The notes under the pieces were generated by a model. The model was not told the DNA's origin and did no database searches. It saw only the letters and a program-made list of their open reading frames with translations. Source: Ashinkailepas kermadecensis (taxonomy: Eukaryota; Arthropoda; Thecostraca; Neolepadidae). Taken from it: a DNA stretch of 64,000 nt. The translations under genes and the position numbers were made by a program. Each line of letters starts with the position of its first letter. Positions within the stretch are counted from its first letter, which is position 1. The stretch is from positions 62,001 through 126,000 of the forward strand of contig JAOTOM010005154.1 in the NCBI GenBank assembly GCA_034440615.1, written 5' to 3'. Positions 13,566 through 25,799 of this stretch are shown here, piece after piece.

Positions 13566-15039
13566 ATACCGAGGGTCTTTGGCTGGGCTAACGTGATCAT
13601 TGAATGTCATCGTCAATCATTGAACTCGTGGTGTGCGCACTGATATTTTTTACCTTTGTTACTTGTTATGGAATATTCTAAATGAAGCATCTGTGTTTTT
13701 GTTTCTCCAGAAAAACGCATTATGAACAAAGGCTGCTGTAAAACAGTAGCATAAACTCATTTCTGATTCACAAACATAGAGAGTATGAATAGTAATATCG
13801 GGTCACTGACGTTCTTTTTTTCGCGCGCCGAGTGACCGGACCCACGGACGAAAGCCACATTCTAGTTTTTTACCGCCACATATTTCAAGCACCGAATCCG
13901 CGCCTCTAGACTGCCATGAGAGCATATGAACGAACTACTCATTATTTGTTCGTGTTCGTTTGGGGGCACTCATGCCACATGGCTTCCGTCAGTTTGTGGA
14001 TTGGTCACCATGGTCGTCAGCTTAGATGGTAGCCAGCCCGAGAGACACTGACCCATCCGAGGAGATTAGATCGACAATATGGTCTGGACAGCACATAGTT
14101 TTTGACGCCCACGAATTTCAGATTAGTGTATCGAATGAGCAATAGTCCGGAAGGACATAAATAGCAGGCATGGAGTTGGGTGAAGATCTGAAATAACACG
14201 CTATGATAAGAACTATGGGCAAGAGGATGCAACATTGTGCTGTGCTCCCAACATTTTCGATCGGTATTTATATAAAAATTACTCCCATTATGAATCTGGG
14301 ATTGCTTTCATTTTGGCTCACTTGCCGATCAAATCTGTGATGCGATTATCACATGCTGTAGTCAGAATACATTAATAACGCACCGTTAAAGCTACAGTCA
14401 GGAATTTCAAGTCTGCATTTGCTCTAATATGAAAGAAGCGCTTTTCGAGGTAGCACCAAACGGTTTTCTGAGTTGATTTCGTGTTACTGCATACGTGATC
14501 ATTTTGGCTTAACTTAATGGTTCATCTGTACACAGCGGACCATGGCTTAACTTAACGATTATCTGCCACAGTCACCAAGCTAAATAGGGGGCTCAAGGTG
14601 CACTAGCCTTTCGAGATAAATGGCGTGAACTTATTAGTTTCGCGGTGATCAGCAGCAACACAATGCGCACGCTCCGGACCTAGGTCAAACCAACGCAGTC
14701 GTTTTCAAAGCCTCGGCATGTTTTTTTTGCCAGTGTCACCGCTCACTCGAATCCCATGTCTGGGCTTGCGACACTACCAGGGCGGTCATAGTTTTGACAC
14801 GGCTAACTGGAAATGTGCAGCATCGCACGCCTGTCTCGCGCCTCGGTGCGCAATCCGTTACAACTGTGAGGCAACGCTGTCTCGCTGGCTTGCCACGATT
14901 GCGCGTGCACTGCAGAATCACCGTTATCGGCCGATCACGCTAATCACCGTTATCAACTGGCGATCTGTGCTCGTGTCGTGTTGCCCACAACCAACGGTGC
15001 GCCGCAGTGCTCCGACCACACACTGTCCGGCAGCCGCAG
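13566..15039. other. No recognised feature
   Basis: Mixed AT-rich sequence with no convincing exon, array or transposon terminus. Confidence 0.4.
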
Positions 15040-15235
15040 AGGCGCAGCCAAGGGAGGGGGCGAGGACCCGACTCCTCTTAGCAGCCAAAAGTGCACTAGA
15101 TCAAACAAGGCATTTTGAGACTTTCACCGTGGTAAACCAGAAGCATTCGGCGCGCTTCTCGCGCCGAAGGCGGTCTCTGGTTCATTGTTTTGGTCCCACC
15201 TCGAGATAATGCTGGCCGCGCCCCTGAGCGCCCAC
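15040..15235 (+). repeat. Dispersed 'aggcgcagccaagg' element, subfamily B
   Basis: aggcgcagccaagggaggg is followed by cagccaaaagtgcactagat and a ttttgagactttcaccgtgg block. A matching copy with the same order of blocks lies at 59880-60070. Confidence 0.5.
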
Positions 15236-16381
15236 ACCTGTTTCTGTGCCTGTAGTACATCACTGCTGAGGAGATGAGCAGCCCGGCTCATTATCCGGCC
15301 ACCCTGCCGGACACAAGAGGAAAGACCACCACCAAACTTACCTTTTCTTCATTATAGTCTCTTCACCCGTTGACCACCCTTCTATGTTATTGTGTACGTG
15401 AGCTTACACCTTCTATGACTTGATGTCCCCGACTGATGTCTTGTTTGGGGACAGTATATCGATTACATTTTGCTCAGTTTGTGGTTTGGGCATCTTTGTG
15501 CACTATTTTATAAGGCATTGTTGATGCTGGTGTTTATTTTGTTGTCGTTTCCCACCATTCGCATCTTTATTTTTCAACCGTTCTACCATACAGGACCACA
15601 AGTTAGTCCTTTGATGGACATCCTTAGGCGCCTCTGGCAAATTTGGTCTGTAAGCAGGCTGCCTAAGCTCACCTGGAAATCAAGCTGCTGAGCATAATAT
15701 GGATTAGGAGTGGTACAGTAACCCAACATTTTGTGCTTAGGTGTTAACCCATGCTTGGGAAATAACGACTATAAGATGACTTTTTATCTTCCTCCAACTC
15801 TACACCGTTCCTAGTTTAGATTCAGGTGGGCAGTACCTAGTTCTGGCTGGAATGTCACCACAGGTGGCCATATAGGCGGCCGGTGACATAATCGCGCAAG
15901 TGCGTGTTTTTGGGATCATATTTTGTTTCAATTGTTCAGACTACGAATCAGGACCCCATCGTAGTATGCATTACTCTGCATCAGAAAATGGTACTTCGAA
16001 GAAATGAGATTATTGCTAGCAAATGTCGTGACCACTGAATAATGTTCCAGCCCGGAAGAGTTTCGACGGCCGGTCAGTACAACGATACGAATTTCCCGGT
16101 TCAGTTTGCTTTCATCTTGTGCCAAGTAACTTACTGTCTTGCTCTCTGAGGCTCTAGCTCAGTTCGAATTGGGATGGCCGAGATGCAGCTTGTCGTCTTT
16201 CGCATGCCCATTCGTCAAATTAATGCACATAACGATTTCCGTCACGTTGATTTCGACAAGTTAAATAACAGTCAGTCCCTTCGCGTATGCGCGCATTGAC
16301 TGAACTAGTGCACATCATAGCACGGTGCAATGCACTAGAACGTCATGCAGTGCGATGCGATGCAATGAGGCTACGTTGCAG
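15236..16381. other. No recognised feature
   Basis: No repeat array or assignable coding was seen before the candidate exon at 16382. Confidence 0.4.
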
Positions 16382-16665
16382 AGGCTGGGTTCAGCAGGAT
16401 CATCCGTGCGATCCGACGATTCCACCTCGATTTGCGGCGGAATGATGTCTCTGTCTCTGTCATGTTCGGGGTGGAGCTATCTCGGCCATGGCTTCCAAAG
16501 CGGCAGAATGTGCTGGCAACATGCTTGGACCACCCTGAATGTATCCACATTGCCTATTCTATGTGGCTCCATTCCACAACCCTGCTGAAATTGATTAATC
16601 CTGCCGAATTTTCACTCCTTAAGGATGTCATCCAGCTTCTGGAGATATGTATGCTAGTTAGTTGC
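16382..16665 (+). CDS. Candidate internal exon, unassigned protein
   Basis: Bounded by an AG acceptor (cgttgcag, 16374-16381) and a canonical donor GTAAGT at 16666-16671. The exon is 284 bp: two bases then 94 open codons. The protein includes AGFSRIIRAIRRFHLDLRR, VMFGVELSRPWLPKRQNVL, ATCLDHPECIHIAYSMWLHS and TTLLKLINPAEFSLLKDVIQ, with a helical, Leu-rich end (LLEICMLVSC). It reads like a folded alpha-helical protein, but I do not recognise the family. It ends in phase 0. The exon at 17078 lies downstream on the same strand and could belong to the same gene, but its acceptor phase fits only if the alternative start at 17097 is used. hAT-transposase similarity was considered and not supported. 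Confidence 0.45.
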
Positions 16666-16874
16666 GTAAGTGAACGGCCATGCTAAGCTGCGATATACTT
16701 AGAACACATTCTCCCATAATCAACAAGTTTCTCATGGCACCAGGAAAATTGGGGAATAGCCGCCAATCCCATGCCACCCACTCTACAGCTCTCCGCAGCT
16801 GGCACCGTGACTGACCTGACTACCGCTGTCCGTAGTCACCGTAGCTGGCACCGTGACTGACCCGGCGCTCTCAG

Positions 16875-17077
16875 CACTGCCGTCTCACCCTGTCTGACAC
16901 ATCCGATGTTGCCAGCTCTGCTGCCGGCCAGGTGGGCAGCGGCTCAGCACTGCCGTCTCGCCCTGTCTGACACATCCGATGTTGCCAGCTCTGCTGCCGG
17001 CCAGGTGGGCAGCGGCTCAGCACTGCCGTCTCGCCCTGTCTGACACATCCGATGTTGCCAGCTCTGCTGCTGGCCAG
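16875..17077 (+). repeat. 73-bp tandem repeat containing a splice-acceptor-like site
   Basis: Three units with atccgatg at 16901, 16974 and 17047, period 73. Each carries cagctctgctgccggccag followed by gtgggcagcggc, which matches the acceptor and first exon bases of the exon at 17078. Confidence 0.85.
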
Positions 17078-17185
17078 GTGGGCAGCGGCACAACAGTTCC
17101 AGCTGCTGGGCCGCACCGTTGTCGACGACGATTTCTTCGTGAAGGGCGAGCTACGGCTGGGAGAGACACTCAACCAGTTCATAAG
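17078..17185 (+). CDS. Candidate internal exon behind the 73-bp array, unassigned
   Basis: Acceptor ctgctgctggccag ends at 17077 and donor GTGGGT starts at 17186. The 108 bp give one base, 35 codons and two bases: WAAAQQFQLLGRTVVDDDFF then VKGELRLGETLNQFI. The acidic DDD cluster and hydrophobic alternation look like real protein. The array immediately upstream repeats the acceptor and the first 12 exon bases three times, so the true exon start could be at any unit or at the weaker AG before 17097. It may continue the exon at 16382, since strand and distance fit. Family not recognised. Confidence 0.45.
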
Positions 17186-18190
17186 GTGGGTGCTGAGATG
17201 CGTGAACAATGCATGAATTGTTATTGAGCCAGATTTAGAGCTGGCATGTCACCATTGAACGCACGCACTATCGTGTTAGTACATATATGCAGCAGGGCAC
17301 TGCGACAAGACCCGAAAGTCGGGAGGAGGGGACACGGTTTATTGGGTATATTTTCTCTCTCTCTCTTATGCTCGAAAAATTACCAGTAGCTGATTGAGGC
17401 CTTCATACTCTTCCTTAACTGATATAAGCTACGGATGAGGACTAAGGCCAAATATTTACCAGTGAACAACTGGCGCGACAGAAAACGACAATAGGAAAAT
17501 GGTCCCTGAATGTGATGAGAGAACTGTCAACAAAACCGACATCGTCATGGATGGCAAGCTGTCCTACATTTCCTTGGTAGTGAGATGCCTGGAAACGTTG
17601 GATATTAAATCTGACCTGACGGTCACGTGCAGATCAAGTGAGGTTTTGGCCTGTGGGGAAGCATCTTCGTTAGCTCATGGTGTGGGTGGCCATCTCCTCT
17701 AGGGGAGTGTCACGTCCTGTGATCTGTCCAAGCACTGCCAATATAATCGGCCAGTTCTATCGCGGCAGGCGTATGGAGAGGATTCTTGTATCATTTCTCG
17801 ATGATCTGCACCTTGAAGGCGGCGTCATTTCTGACAGATTTGCACCCTGAAGGTGGTATCATTTCCGGATGATCCGCACCCTGAAGGCGGTTACTTCTCC
17901 TGGTCTTTGCCAGGCACATTCCACCGAGGATAACATTGTGATGCCGGTTACCCATCGATAACATTGGGAGGGACACAACGTCCCTTATGTCGCGCACGCA
18001 GAAAATCTGCTATACGCTCTTCAGCTACGCCCCACTAAGGACTTGTGGGGCATCGTGAGGCAGGGGGAAGTGGAAGTATACAGCGGCGGATGAACTGCGA
18101 GGTCTGAAGGACATCTGAAATGAAGAATCCGTGATATCGTAAGGAAAGTGAACATGGAAGTGCCGCCGAACATGACGGCGCAGGTCGCGT
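17186..18190. other. Mostly unique sequence with a small 35-bp repeat
   Basis: Three imperfect copies of a roughly 35-bp unit around gcaccctgaaggcggt lie at 17795-17900. No assignable coding was seen. Confidence 0.6.
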
Positions 18191-18194
18191 CGCG

Positions 18195-18572
18195 TGCCGG
18201 TGCTGCTGACACCCGTGCCGATGCTGCTAACACCTGTGCCGATGCTGCTGACACCTGTGCCGATGCTGCTGACACCCGTGCCGATGCTGCTAACACCTGT
18301 GCCGATGCTGCTGACACTCGTGCCGATGCAGCTGACACCTGTGCCGATGCTGCTGACACTCGTGCCGATGCTGCTGACACTCGTGCCGATGCAGCTGACA
18401 CTTGTGCCGATGCTGCTGACACTCGTGCCGATGCTGCTGACACACGTGCCGATGCTGCTGACATCCGTGCCGATGCAGCTGACACTCGTTCCGATGCTGC
18501 TGACACACGTGCCGATGCTGCTGACATCCGTGCCGATGCAGCTGACACTCGTGCCGATGCTGCTGACACACG
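18195..18572. repeat. 21-bp minisatellite (heptapeptide-coding)
   Basis: About 18 units of gccgatgctgctgacactcg plus t. Because 21 is a multiple of three, each frame encodes a fixed heptapeptide (ADAADTR in one plus frame, LVPMLLT in another). No splice or start context decides whether any is translated. Confidence 0.95.
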
Positions 18573-19190
18573 TGAGGCAGTGCGGCTGGTTCATTGACAC
18601 TTCTGCGTTCGGAATGATGCATATTATTGCCTTGTTGCAATTCATTGTCCGATATTAGAGCAATCGGTAGTTATGAATAGATGAACTGTTCCAATTTGTT
18701 CAGTATCCATCCCCTATTACATTATATTTTTGGGCAGATGGAAAGTTAAGTCTGTGATTAAGTCAGAAAATTAACACTACAGCTCGACGATGAAGGTCAT
18801 GACTGGCCTGAAAATTGTACCGTCGTTTGTACCCGTGTCTGCAAAGGTGCCGAGAAGATGGAGAAGGTGCAAAGGTACCGAGGAAGATACTTACTCACAG
18901 CCTGCTATCCTTCCGCAAAGTGATGTTCGTACATAATATTCATCTGATATAATTAAAGCTGAACCCTATGCAAGTATGCAAGAGGGCGTAAGAAGACCTC
19001 CCGAGACAGGGCGCGTAAGTTCACGTGCATAAGTGTTTTTTTTGTTGTTGTTGCAAACTTCGCATCATACTCGGACCATGGAAACAAAACGGAAGTGCGA
19101 AGCCTGGATAACACAATAAGGACTAGTAAATGTTTAAACCGCAGTAGCTTTTAACAAAGTATGAGCAGAAAAAAACACCGTATGTAGACA
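18573..19190. other. No recognised feature
   Basis: AT-rich unique sequence without exon-like stretches. Confidence 0.4.
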
Positions 19191-19191
19191 A

Positions 19192-19193
<2 letters not shown>

Positions 19194-19263
<70 letters not shown>

Positions 19264-19294
19264 ATATATGTATATGTATATGTATGTGTATACG

Positions 19295-19376
<82 letters not shown>
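19194..19376. repeat. (TA)n microsatellite
   Basis: Long TA dinucleotide run with a short TATG-interrupted middle. Confidence 0.97.
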
Positions 19377-19378
<2 letters not shown>

Positions 19379-20478
19379 ATATCTCAAAATCAGGTGGAAG
19401 GCCACACGCTAAAACAATTTCTCAGGCGAACACTTTAGACCACATGTGTGGTCTCAAGGGCTGTTTAGCCTGTATTAACTTTGTAAGCTTGTCTAGGCAT
19501 GTTTAGCATCAGGTTTAGCATCTTCCCTTTAAAGACTAGTCACCCTGGGCTGCCACCGACTACAGCTCGCCCAATGAATTAGCAGACTACGTACGTGGTG
19601 AAACGCTTGCTTGCTTCCGCTGTCCAAAACTTCTGCAATATGTGCCGAATCACTCTACGTTCTTCATGGGCTTCATGGGCTCTTCATGCACAATGTCCTT
19701 TATGGACATGTTGGTTGCCAACGGCTCAATACTTCATCCCACCCTTACACAATCTCGATATAACGGTGCACATAGTATCCAGAGCTCCGCGCAATGCCAT
19801 CGTAAGTCCTTGCTTCGGATGATTTGTATCCTCTGACGTATTTCCAACCGTTCTGAACCAGCTGCTGTGATACCCTGAAGCTTGCTTGCGCGTGTTCGAC
19901 TTGTGTGTAGGATCGGACCCCACACACGGCTCAGTGCACAACATTTCCGCAGCGCATCCACTGCGCTGCATGACACTGTGCCGAGTTCCCACAGGACCTG
20001 CGAACCGCGCTCAATTCCCACAGGACCTGCGACCCGCGCTCAATTCCCACAGGATCTGCGCACAAGACCGCACTCAGTTCTCATGTGTGCAGTCGGTGCG
20101 CACGACTATAACGATGACACCAGCTGCTCTTTTTTTTCCGCTACATGCTGTGTCACAGCAGGCTGTCGATACCATTGTGAAATACGATGCGGCGATGCTT
20201 TGTGTAAGTCTCGATCGTGATGATTGCTGCGGCACTCGTGAAGGCGCGCCTCTACTGAACTGGCTCAACAGCCCACTTTTGAAGAGTCGTTGGCTTCTGT
20301 TGCAGGGGGACACGGTATCTCTCAGTGGTCGGACGTTATCTTCTGGCGATCTCACGTTAGCTTTCAGTGATCGTGTGCACGTACCAGTGCTGGAGCCATG
20401 GAATGTCGGATACACCAGTGGGAAGACCGAGCACCGAGAAACATGAGAATCGGCTTTAGTGGTGCTGAGTGTGTGCTG
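19377..20478. other. Unique sequence with one small repeat
   Basis: Three imperfect copies of caattcccacaggacctgcg-type sequence lie at 19985-20060. Open frames here show no recognisable domain. Confidence 0.5.
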
Positions 20479-20479
20479 C

Positions 20480-20705
20480 GGCTACGAAGCCCCGCACACC
20501 AGCAGCGGCAGCTGGAGCCCACACACATATCAACAGTGGCAGCTGGAACCCCTACACACAGCAGTGACAGCTGTAGCCCACACACATATCAACAGCGGCA
20601 GCTGGAACCCACACACAGCAGTGACAGCTGGAGACCACACACAGCAGCAGTGACAGCTGGAACCCACACACAGCAGCAGCGGCAGCTGGAGCCCACACAT
20701 AGCAG
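20480..20705. repeat. Cagcagcggcagctgga minisatellite
   Basis: Imperfect units mixing cagtgacagctggaacccac with optional acacatatcaacag inserts. Confidence 0.8.
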
Positions 20706-21211
20706 CGTCTACATCTATATCTCTATCTCTAATTCTATCTCTATCTCTACATCTCTCTCTATTTCTATATCTATCTAAATATAACTATAAATATAAATAT
20801 AAATATAAATATAAATATAAATATAAATATAAATATAAATATAAATATAAATATAAATCTAATTCTCTCTCTCTATCTCTATCTCTATCTCTATCTCTAT
20901 CTCTATCTCTATCTCTATCTCTATCTCTATCTCTATCTCTATCTCTATCTCTATCTCTATCTCAATCTCAATCTCAATCTCAATCTCAGTCTCTGTCTCT
21001 GTCTCTGTCTCTGTCTCTGTCTCTATCTCTATCTCTATATCTATATCTATATCTATATCTATATCTATCTCTATCTCTATGTCTCTCTCTGTATCTGTAT
21101 CTGTATCTGTATCTGTATCTGTCTCTGTCTCTGTCTCTGTCTCTGTCTCTGTCTCTGTCTCTGTCTCTGTCTCTGTCTCTGTCTCTGTCTCTGTCTCTGT
21201 CTCTGTCTCTG

Positions 21212-21255
<44 letters not shown>

Positions 21256-21262
21256 CCCTCTC

Positions 21263-21300
<38 letters not shown>
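20706..21300. repeat. Hexanucleotide microsatellite tract of about 600 bp
   Basis: Successive pure blocks: TCTATC-type, ATAAAT-type (20780-20855), CTATCT (20870-20960), CTCAAT, CTGTCT (21120-21230), then (CT)n. Arg/Asp and Glu/Thr dipeptide frames are by-products. Confidence 0.95.
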
Positions 21301-21301
<1 letters not shown>

Positions 21302-21544
21302 CTCTCTGCAAGTGCCGCATCACCAGGTTTGGAGCGCCACAGCAACCAACATTGCCGCCACATAGCCCTTCCTTTTGACAATGGTTGCGAGATCACCGGA
21401 AATATAGCGTGATATTGGTAGCAAGACGCATTTCAAGAGGTGATCGAACTCTGACTGAAGGGGCGAGATTTCACACATTTCAGCAAACAAAACAGATTGT
21501 GAATGTTCCGTATTCGCGTGAGTCGATGTGTGCCGGCCATATGA

Positions 21545-21665
21545 ACGTGCTCTGAATATGCACGACACAGGACTCGCTCATAACAACGTGCTTCGTCCAT
21601 GCACGACACTGGACTCGCTCATAACAACGTGCTTCGTCCATGCATGACATCGGACTCGCTCAATC
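21545..21665. repeat. Direct repeat of about 41 bp, three copies
   Basis: Units contain catgcacgacactggactcg and ctcataacaacgtgcttcgt. Confidence 0.8.
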
Positions 21666-22064
21666 TTTGAGCTCGCTTGTAGCCAGAGACTATTGTGGTG
21701 GTATACGGTAGTCTTATCATCATCGAGCAGGCGTCTCATGACCTTCCCGACCGTTCACCGTTGCCGTCCATGGAACCAATAACGGATGACTCGTTATGCT
21801 GTTCGAGTCAACGGCAGCATACTGCATTCGTAGCTGTTTGTTCAACTCGTGTCTTTGTTCTGTTGGCCACTGCTTTGCACTGATATGTGCTAACTGAAAA
21901 CAAACTGTCAGGTCCGCCCGACTCATTCCATCGCTTAGAACATTTACCGGCACTGATGCGCCAATTGACCGCGAGCGGATAGGTTCTGTCACAGGTTACG
22001 AAATAGCAGTCCGAAACGTTTCGGTGTCGAGACGCTGGGCCCAGTGGCACCCACCGCCACCTGT

Positions 22065-22462
22065 CTCACGGCCGCCACCTGTCTCACGGGCGCCACTTGT
22101 CTCACGGGCGCCACTTGTCTCACGGGCGCCACTTGTTCCACGGACGCCACTTGTCCCACGGGCGTCACTTGTCTCACGGGCGCCACTTGTCCCACGGGCG
22201 CCACATCTCTCACGGGCGCCACTTGTTCCACGGGCGCCACTTGTCTCACGGGCGCCACTTGTCTCATGGGCCCCACTTGTCACATGGGCCCCACCTGTCC
22301 CGCGGGCGCCACTTGTCTCATGGGCCCCACCTGTCTCACGGGCGCCACCTGTCTCACGGGCGCCACTTGTCTCACGGGCGCCACTTGTCTAACGGGCCCC
22401 ACTTGTCTCACGGGCGCCACCTGGCACACAGGCGCTACCTGTCTCACGGGTGCTACCTGTCT
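22065..22462. repeat. 18-bp minisatellite (cttgtctcacgggcgcca)
   Basis: About 22 units of 18 bp; every frame encodes a hexapeptide repeat such as TCLTGA or SHGRHL. Confidence 0.95.
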
Positions 22463-23300
22463 ACATCGATAGCTGCTGACCACGATTGCCACTGCGATAG
22501 ACCGCTGCGGCTGTTCGAAACTTGACCGCACAGTTGGATGGACAGTGACAACGATTACAAAGTGTATGTAATGGACAATATAGAACAGCACCTTGGGTGA
22601 TTGGGTTCATCCAACGAAAGCGTAGTACATATTTGCTCGCATTAGACATAGCGATCTTATCTGCTTAATCTTCCATTCATTGCTTGATCGCAGACGAATT
22701 CGTCACGGCGATTGCTAGGCTGGTGTGGAGGGAAGGGAGGGGTGATCGAGGTATTCCCCGGAATGGCCGTGGTATTTCCCAGACGAAGCCTTTTTTGTCT
22801 TCGTCGAGACACGACAACGTCGAATTCAAAAACTATTTTGCTTTACCACAACAATGATCTCCCCGATTAACCAGGCTCCCGCCAGGCCCTCGCCTTATCC
22901 ACTCCATTCCTCTCTTACCAATGTCCTGCAGACATTCCTGCCCGATAAACACGTTTGCTACTGTTCACATCTCGTGATCAAGAAGGATAAAGGCTGATAA
23001 TCGAGAGGTAGTTGTGGTTAGCGAACTTCACGCAAACCATTCATCATGGTACGTCGACGGATGATAACGTAGCAGCTGGTTTTTGCTGAAGGGCGATAAG
23101 CCACATGCATGACCACTGGCCAGTTATATATAATAAATGAAACAGGCAAATTGGTAAAGGCTGGCTGCTCGCGAGTCTTCTCGGAACCTGACGATGGCGT
23201 ACCTTTCTATGTGAGGCGGCATCACAGAGGTCGATAGCCAAGGTTGGATCATGACTTACGATTTGAGCAGATTACGGTCCACAGTTGCAGGTTCTGCCGT
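22463..23300. other. No recognised feature
   Basis: Unique sequence with no assignable exon. Confidence 0.4.
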
Positions 23301-23309
23301 CACGGCCGG

Positions 23310-25376
23310 AGTCCAGTCACTTTGGCAGGCCATCACCTGTCACCAGACGTGACTCCGGTAGGCCATCACCTGTCACCAGACGTAGCTGTGACAGGCCATC
23401 ACCTGTCACCAGACGTGACTGGCAGGCCATCATGTGTCACCAGACGTGATTGTGACAGGCCGTTATCTGTCACAAGACGTTACCGTGACAGGCCGTCATG
23501 TGTCATCGGACGTGACTGTTGCAGGCCATCACCTGTCACCGGACGTCACTGTGTCAGTCACCTGTCACCAGACGTGACTGTGGTAGCGATCACCTGTCAA
23601 CAGACGTGACTTTGGCAGGCCATCACATGTCACCAAACGTGACTGTGACAAGCCGTCACCTGTCACTGGAGTGACTGTAGCAGGCAATCACCTGTCACCA
23701 GACGTGACTGTGGCAGGCCATCACTTGTCACCAGACGTGACTCCGGCAGGCCATCACCTGTTACCAGACGTGACTCCGGCAGGCCATCACCTGTTACCAG
23801 ACGTGACTGTGGCAGGCCATCACCTGTTACCAGACGTGACTGTAGCAGGCCATCACCTGTTACCAGACGTGACTGTAGCAGGCCATCACCTGTTACCATA
23901 CGTGACAGTGACAGGCCATGACGTGTCAACAGACGTGACTGGTGGCGGGCCATCACCCGTTACCAGACGTGACTGTAGTAGACCATCACCTGTTACCAGA
24001 TGTGACTGTAATAGACCATCACCTATTACCAAACGTGACAGTGACAGGCCATGACGTGTCAACAGACGTGACTGGTGGCGGGCCATCACCCGTTACCAGA
24101 CGTGACTGTAGTAGACCATCACCTGTTACCAGATGTGACTGTAATAGACCATCACCTATTACCAAACGTGACAGTGACAGGCCATGACGTGTCAACAGAC
24201 GTGACTGGTGGCGGGCCATCACCCGTTACCAGACGTGACTGTAGTAGACCATCACCTGTTACCAGATGTGACTGTAATAGACCATCACCTATTACCAAAC
24301 GTGACAGTGACAGGCCATGACGTGTCAACAGACGTGACTGGTGGCGGGCCATCACCCGTTACCAGACGTGACTGTAGTAGACCATCACCTGTTACCAGAT
24401 GTGACTGTAATAGACCATCACCTATTACCAAACGTGACAGTGACAGGCCATGACGTGTCAACAGACGTGACTGGTGGCGGGCCATCACCCGTTACCAGAC
24501 GTGACTGTAGTAGACCATCACCTGTTACCAGATGTGACTGTAATAGACCATCACCTATTACCAAACGTGACAGTGACAGGCCATGACGTGTCAACAGACG
24601 TGACTGGTGGCGGGCCATCACCCGTTACCAGACGTGACTGTAGTAGACCATCACCTGTTACCAGATGTGACTGTAATAGACCATCACCTATTACCAAACG
24701 TGACAGTGACAGGCCATGACGTGTCAACAGACGTGACTGGTGGCGGGCCATCACCCGTTACCAGACGTGACTGTAGTAGACCATCACCTGTTACCAGATG
24801 TGACTGTAATAGACCATCACCTATTACCAAACGTGACAGTGACAGGCCATGACGTGTCAACAGACGTGACTGGTGGCGGGCCATCACCCGTTACCAGACG
24901 TGACTGTAGTAGACCATCACCTGTTACCAGATGTGACTGTAATAGACCATCACCTATTACCAAACGTGACAGTGACAGGCCATGACGTGTCAACAGACGT
25001 GACTGGTGGCGGGCCATCACCCGTTACCAGACGTGACTGTAGTAGACCATCACCTGTTACCAGATGTGACTGTAATAGACCATCACCTATTACCAAACGT
25101 GACAGTGACAGGCCATGACGTGTCAACAGACGTGACTGGTGGCGGGCCATCACCCGTCACCAGACGTGACTCTGGCAGGCCATCACCTGCTACCAGACGT
25201 GACTGTAGTAGACCATCACCTGTTACCAGACGTGACTGTGGCAGGCCATCACCTGTTACCAGACGTGACTGTGGCAGGCCATCACCTGTTACCAGACGTG
25301 ACTCCGGCAGGCCATCACCTGTTACCAGACGTGACTGTGGCAGGCCATCACCTGTTACCAGACGTGACTGGTGGTA
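23310..25376. repeat. 33-bp minisatellite with a 133-bp higher-order repeat
   Basis: The basic unit is about 33 bp (caggccatcacctgttacca plus gacgtgactgtgg). From about 23940 to 25140 four diverged monomers form a 133-bp higher-order unit repeated nine times with no difference I can see between copies; flanking monomers are single and variable. Confidence 0.95.
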
Positions 25377-25499
25377 GATGCGGAGTCGTCGCACCAGCCG
25401 TCACTTTGCGCACTGGCGTTGGAACATTTAGCACACGCAGTGGACGCGGCGGTGTCCGTGTTGAATCAATTCAGTTATCGGACGTCTGTTACGCTTCGT

Positions 25500-25745
25500 C
25501 ATGTGTCATATTCAGCCCCGCTGTGTCATGTTCAGCCCCGCTGTGTCATGTTCAGTCCCGCTGTGTCATGTTCAGACCCGCTGTGTCATGTTCAGCCCCG
25601 CTGTGTCATGTTCAGACCCGCTGTGTCATGTTCAGACCCGCTGTGTCATGTTCAGCCCCGCTGTGTCATGTTCAGCCCCGCTGTGTCATGTTCAGTCCCG
25701 GTGTATCAGGTTCAGCACCGGCGTGTCAAGTTCAGCCCCGGTGTA
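25500..25745. repeat. 20-bp minisatellite (ccgctgtgtcatgttcagcc)
   Basis: About 12 units of 20 bp, with c/t/a variation at one site of the ttcag-NCCC junction. Confidence 0.95.
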
Positions 25746-25799
25746 CAAATGACACTATGATCGTAGATCGTAGATCGTAGATCATGACACCGATATCGT

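Noticed and set aside
16432..16686. hAT transposase fragment (LINPAEFSLLKDVIQLLE)
   Set aside because: The Leu-rich helix is suggestive, but the order of motifs does not fit hAT proteins; kept only as an unassigned exon.
23310..25376. CRISPR array
   Set aside because: Units are contiguous with no unique spacers of constant length, the monomers are mutually similar, and the context is eukaryotic with no cas-like genes.
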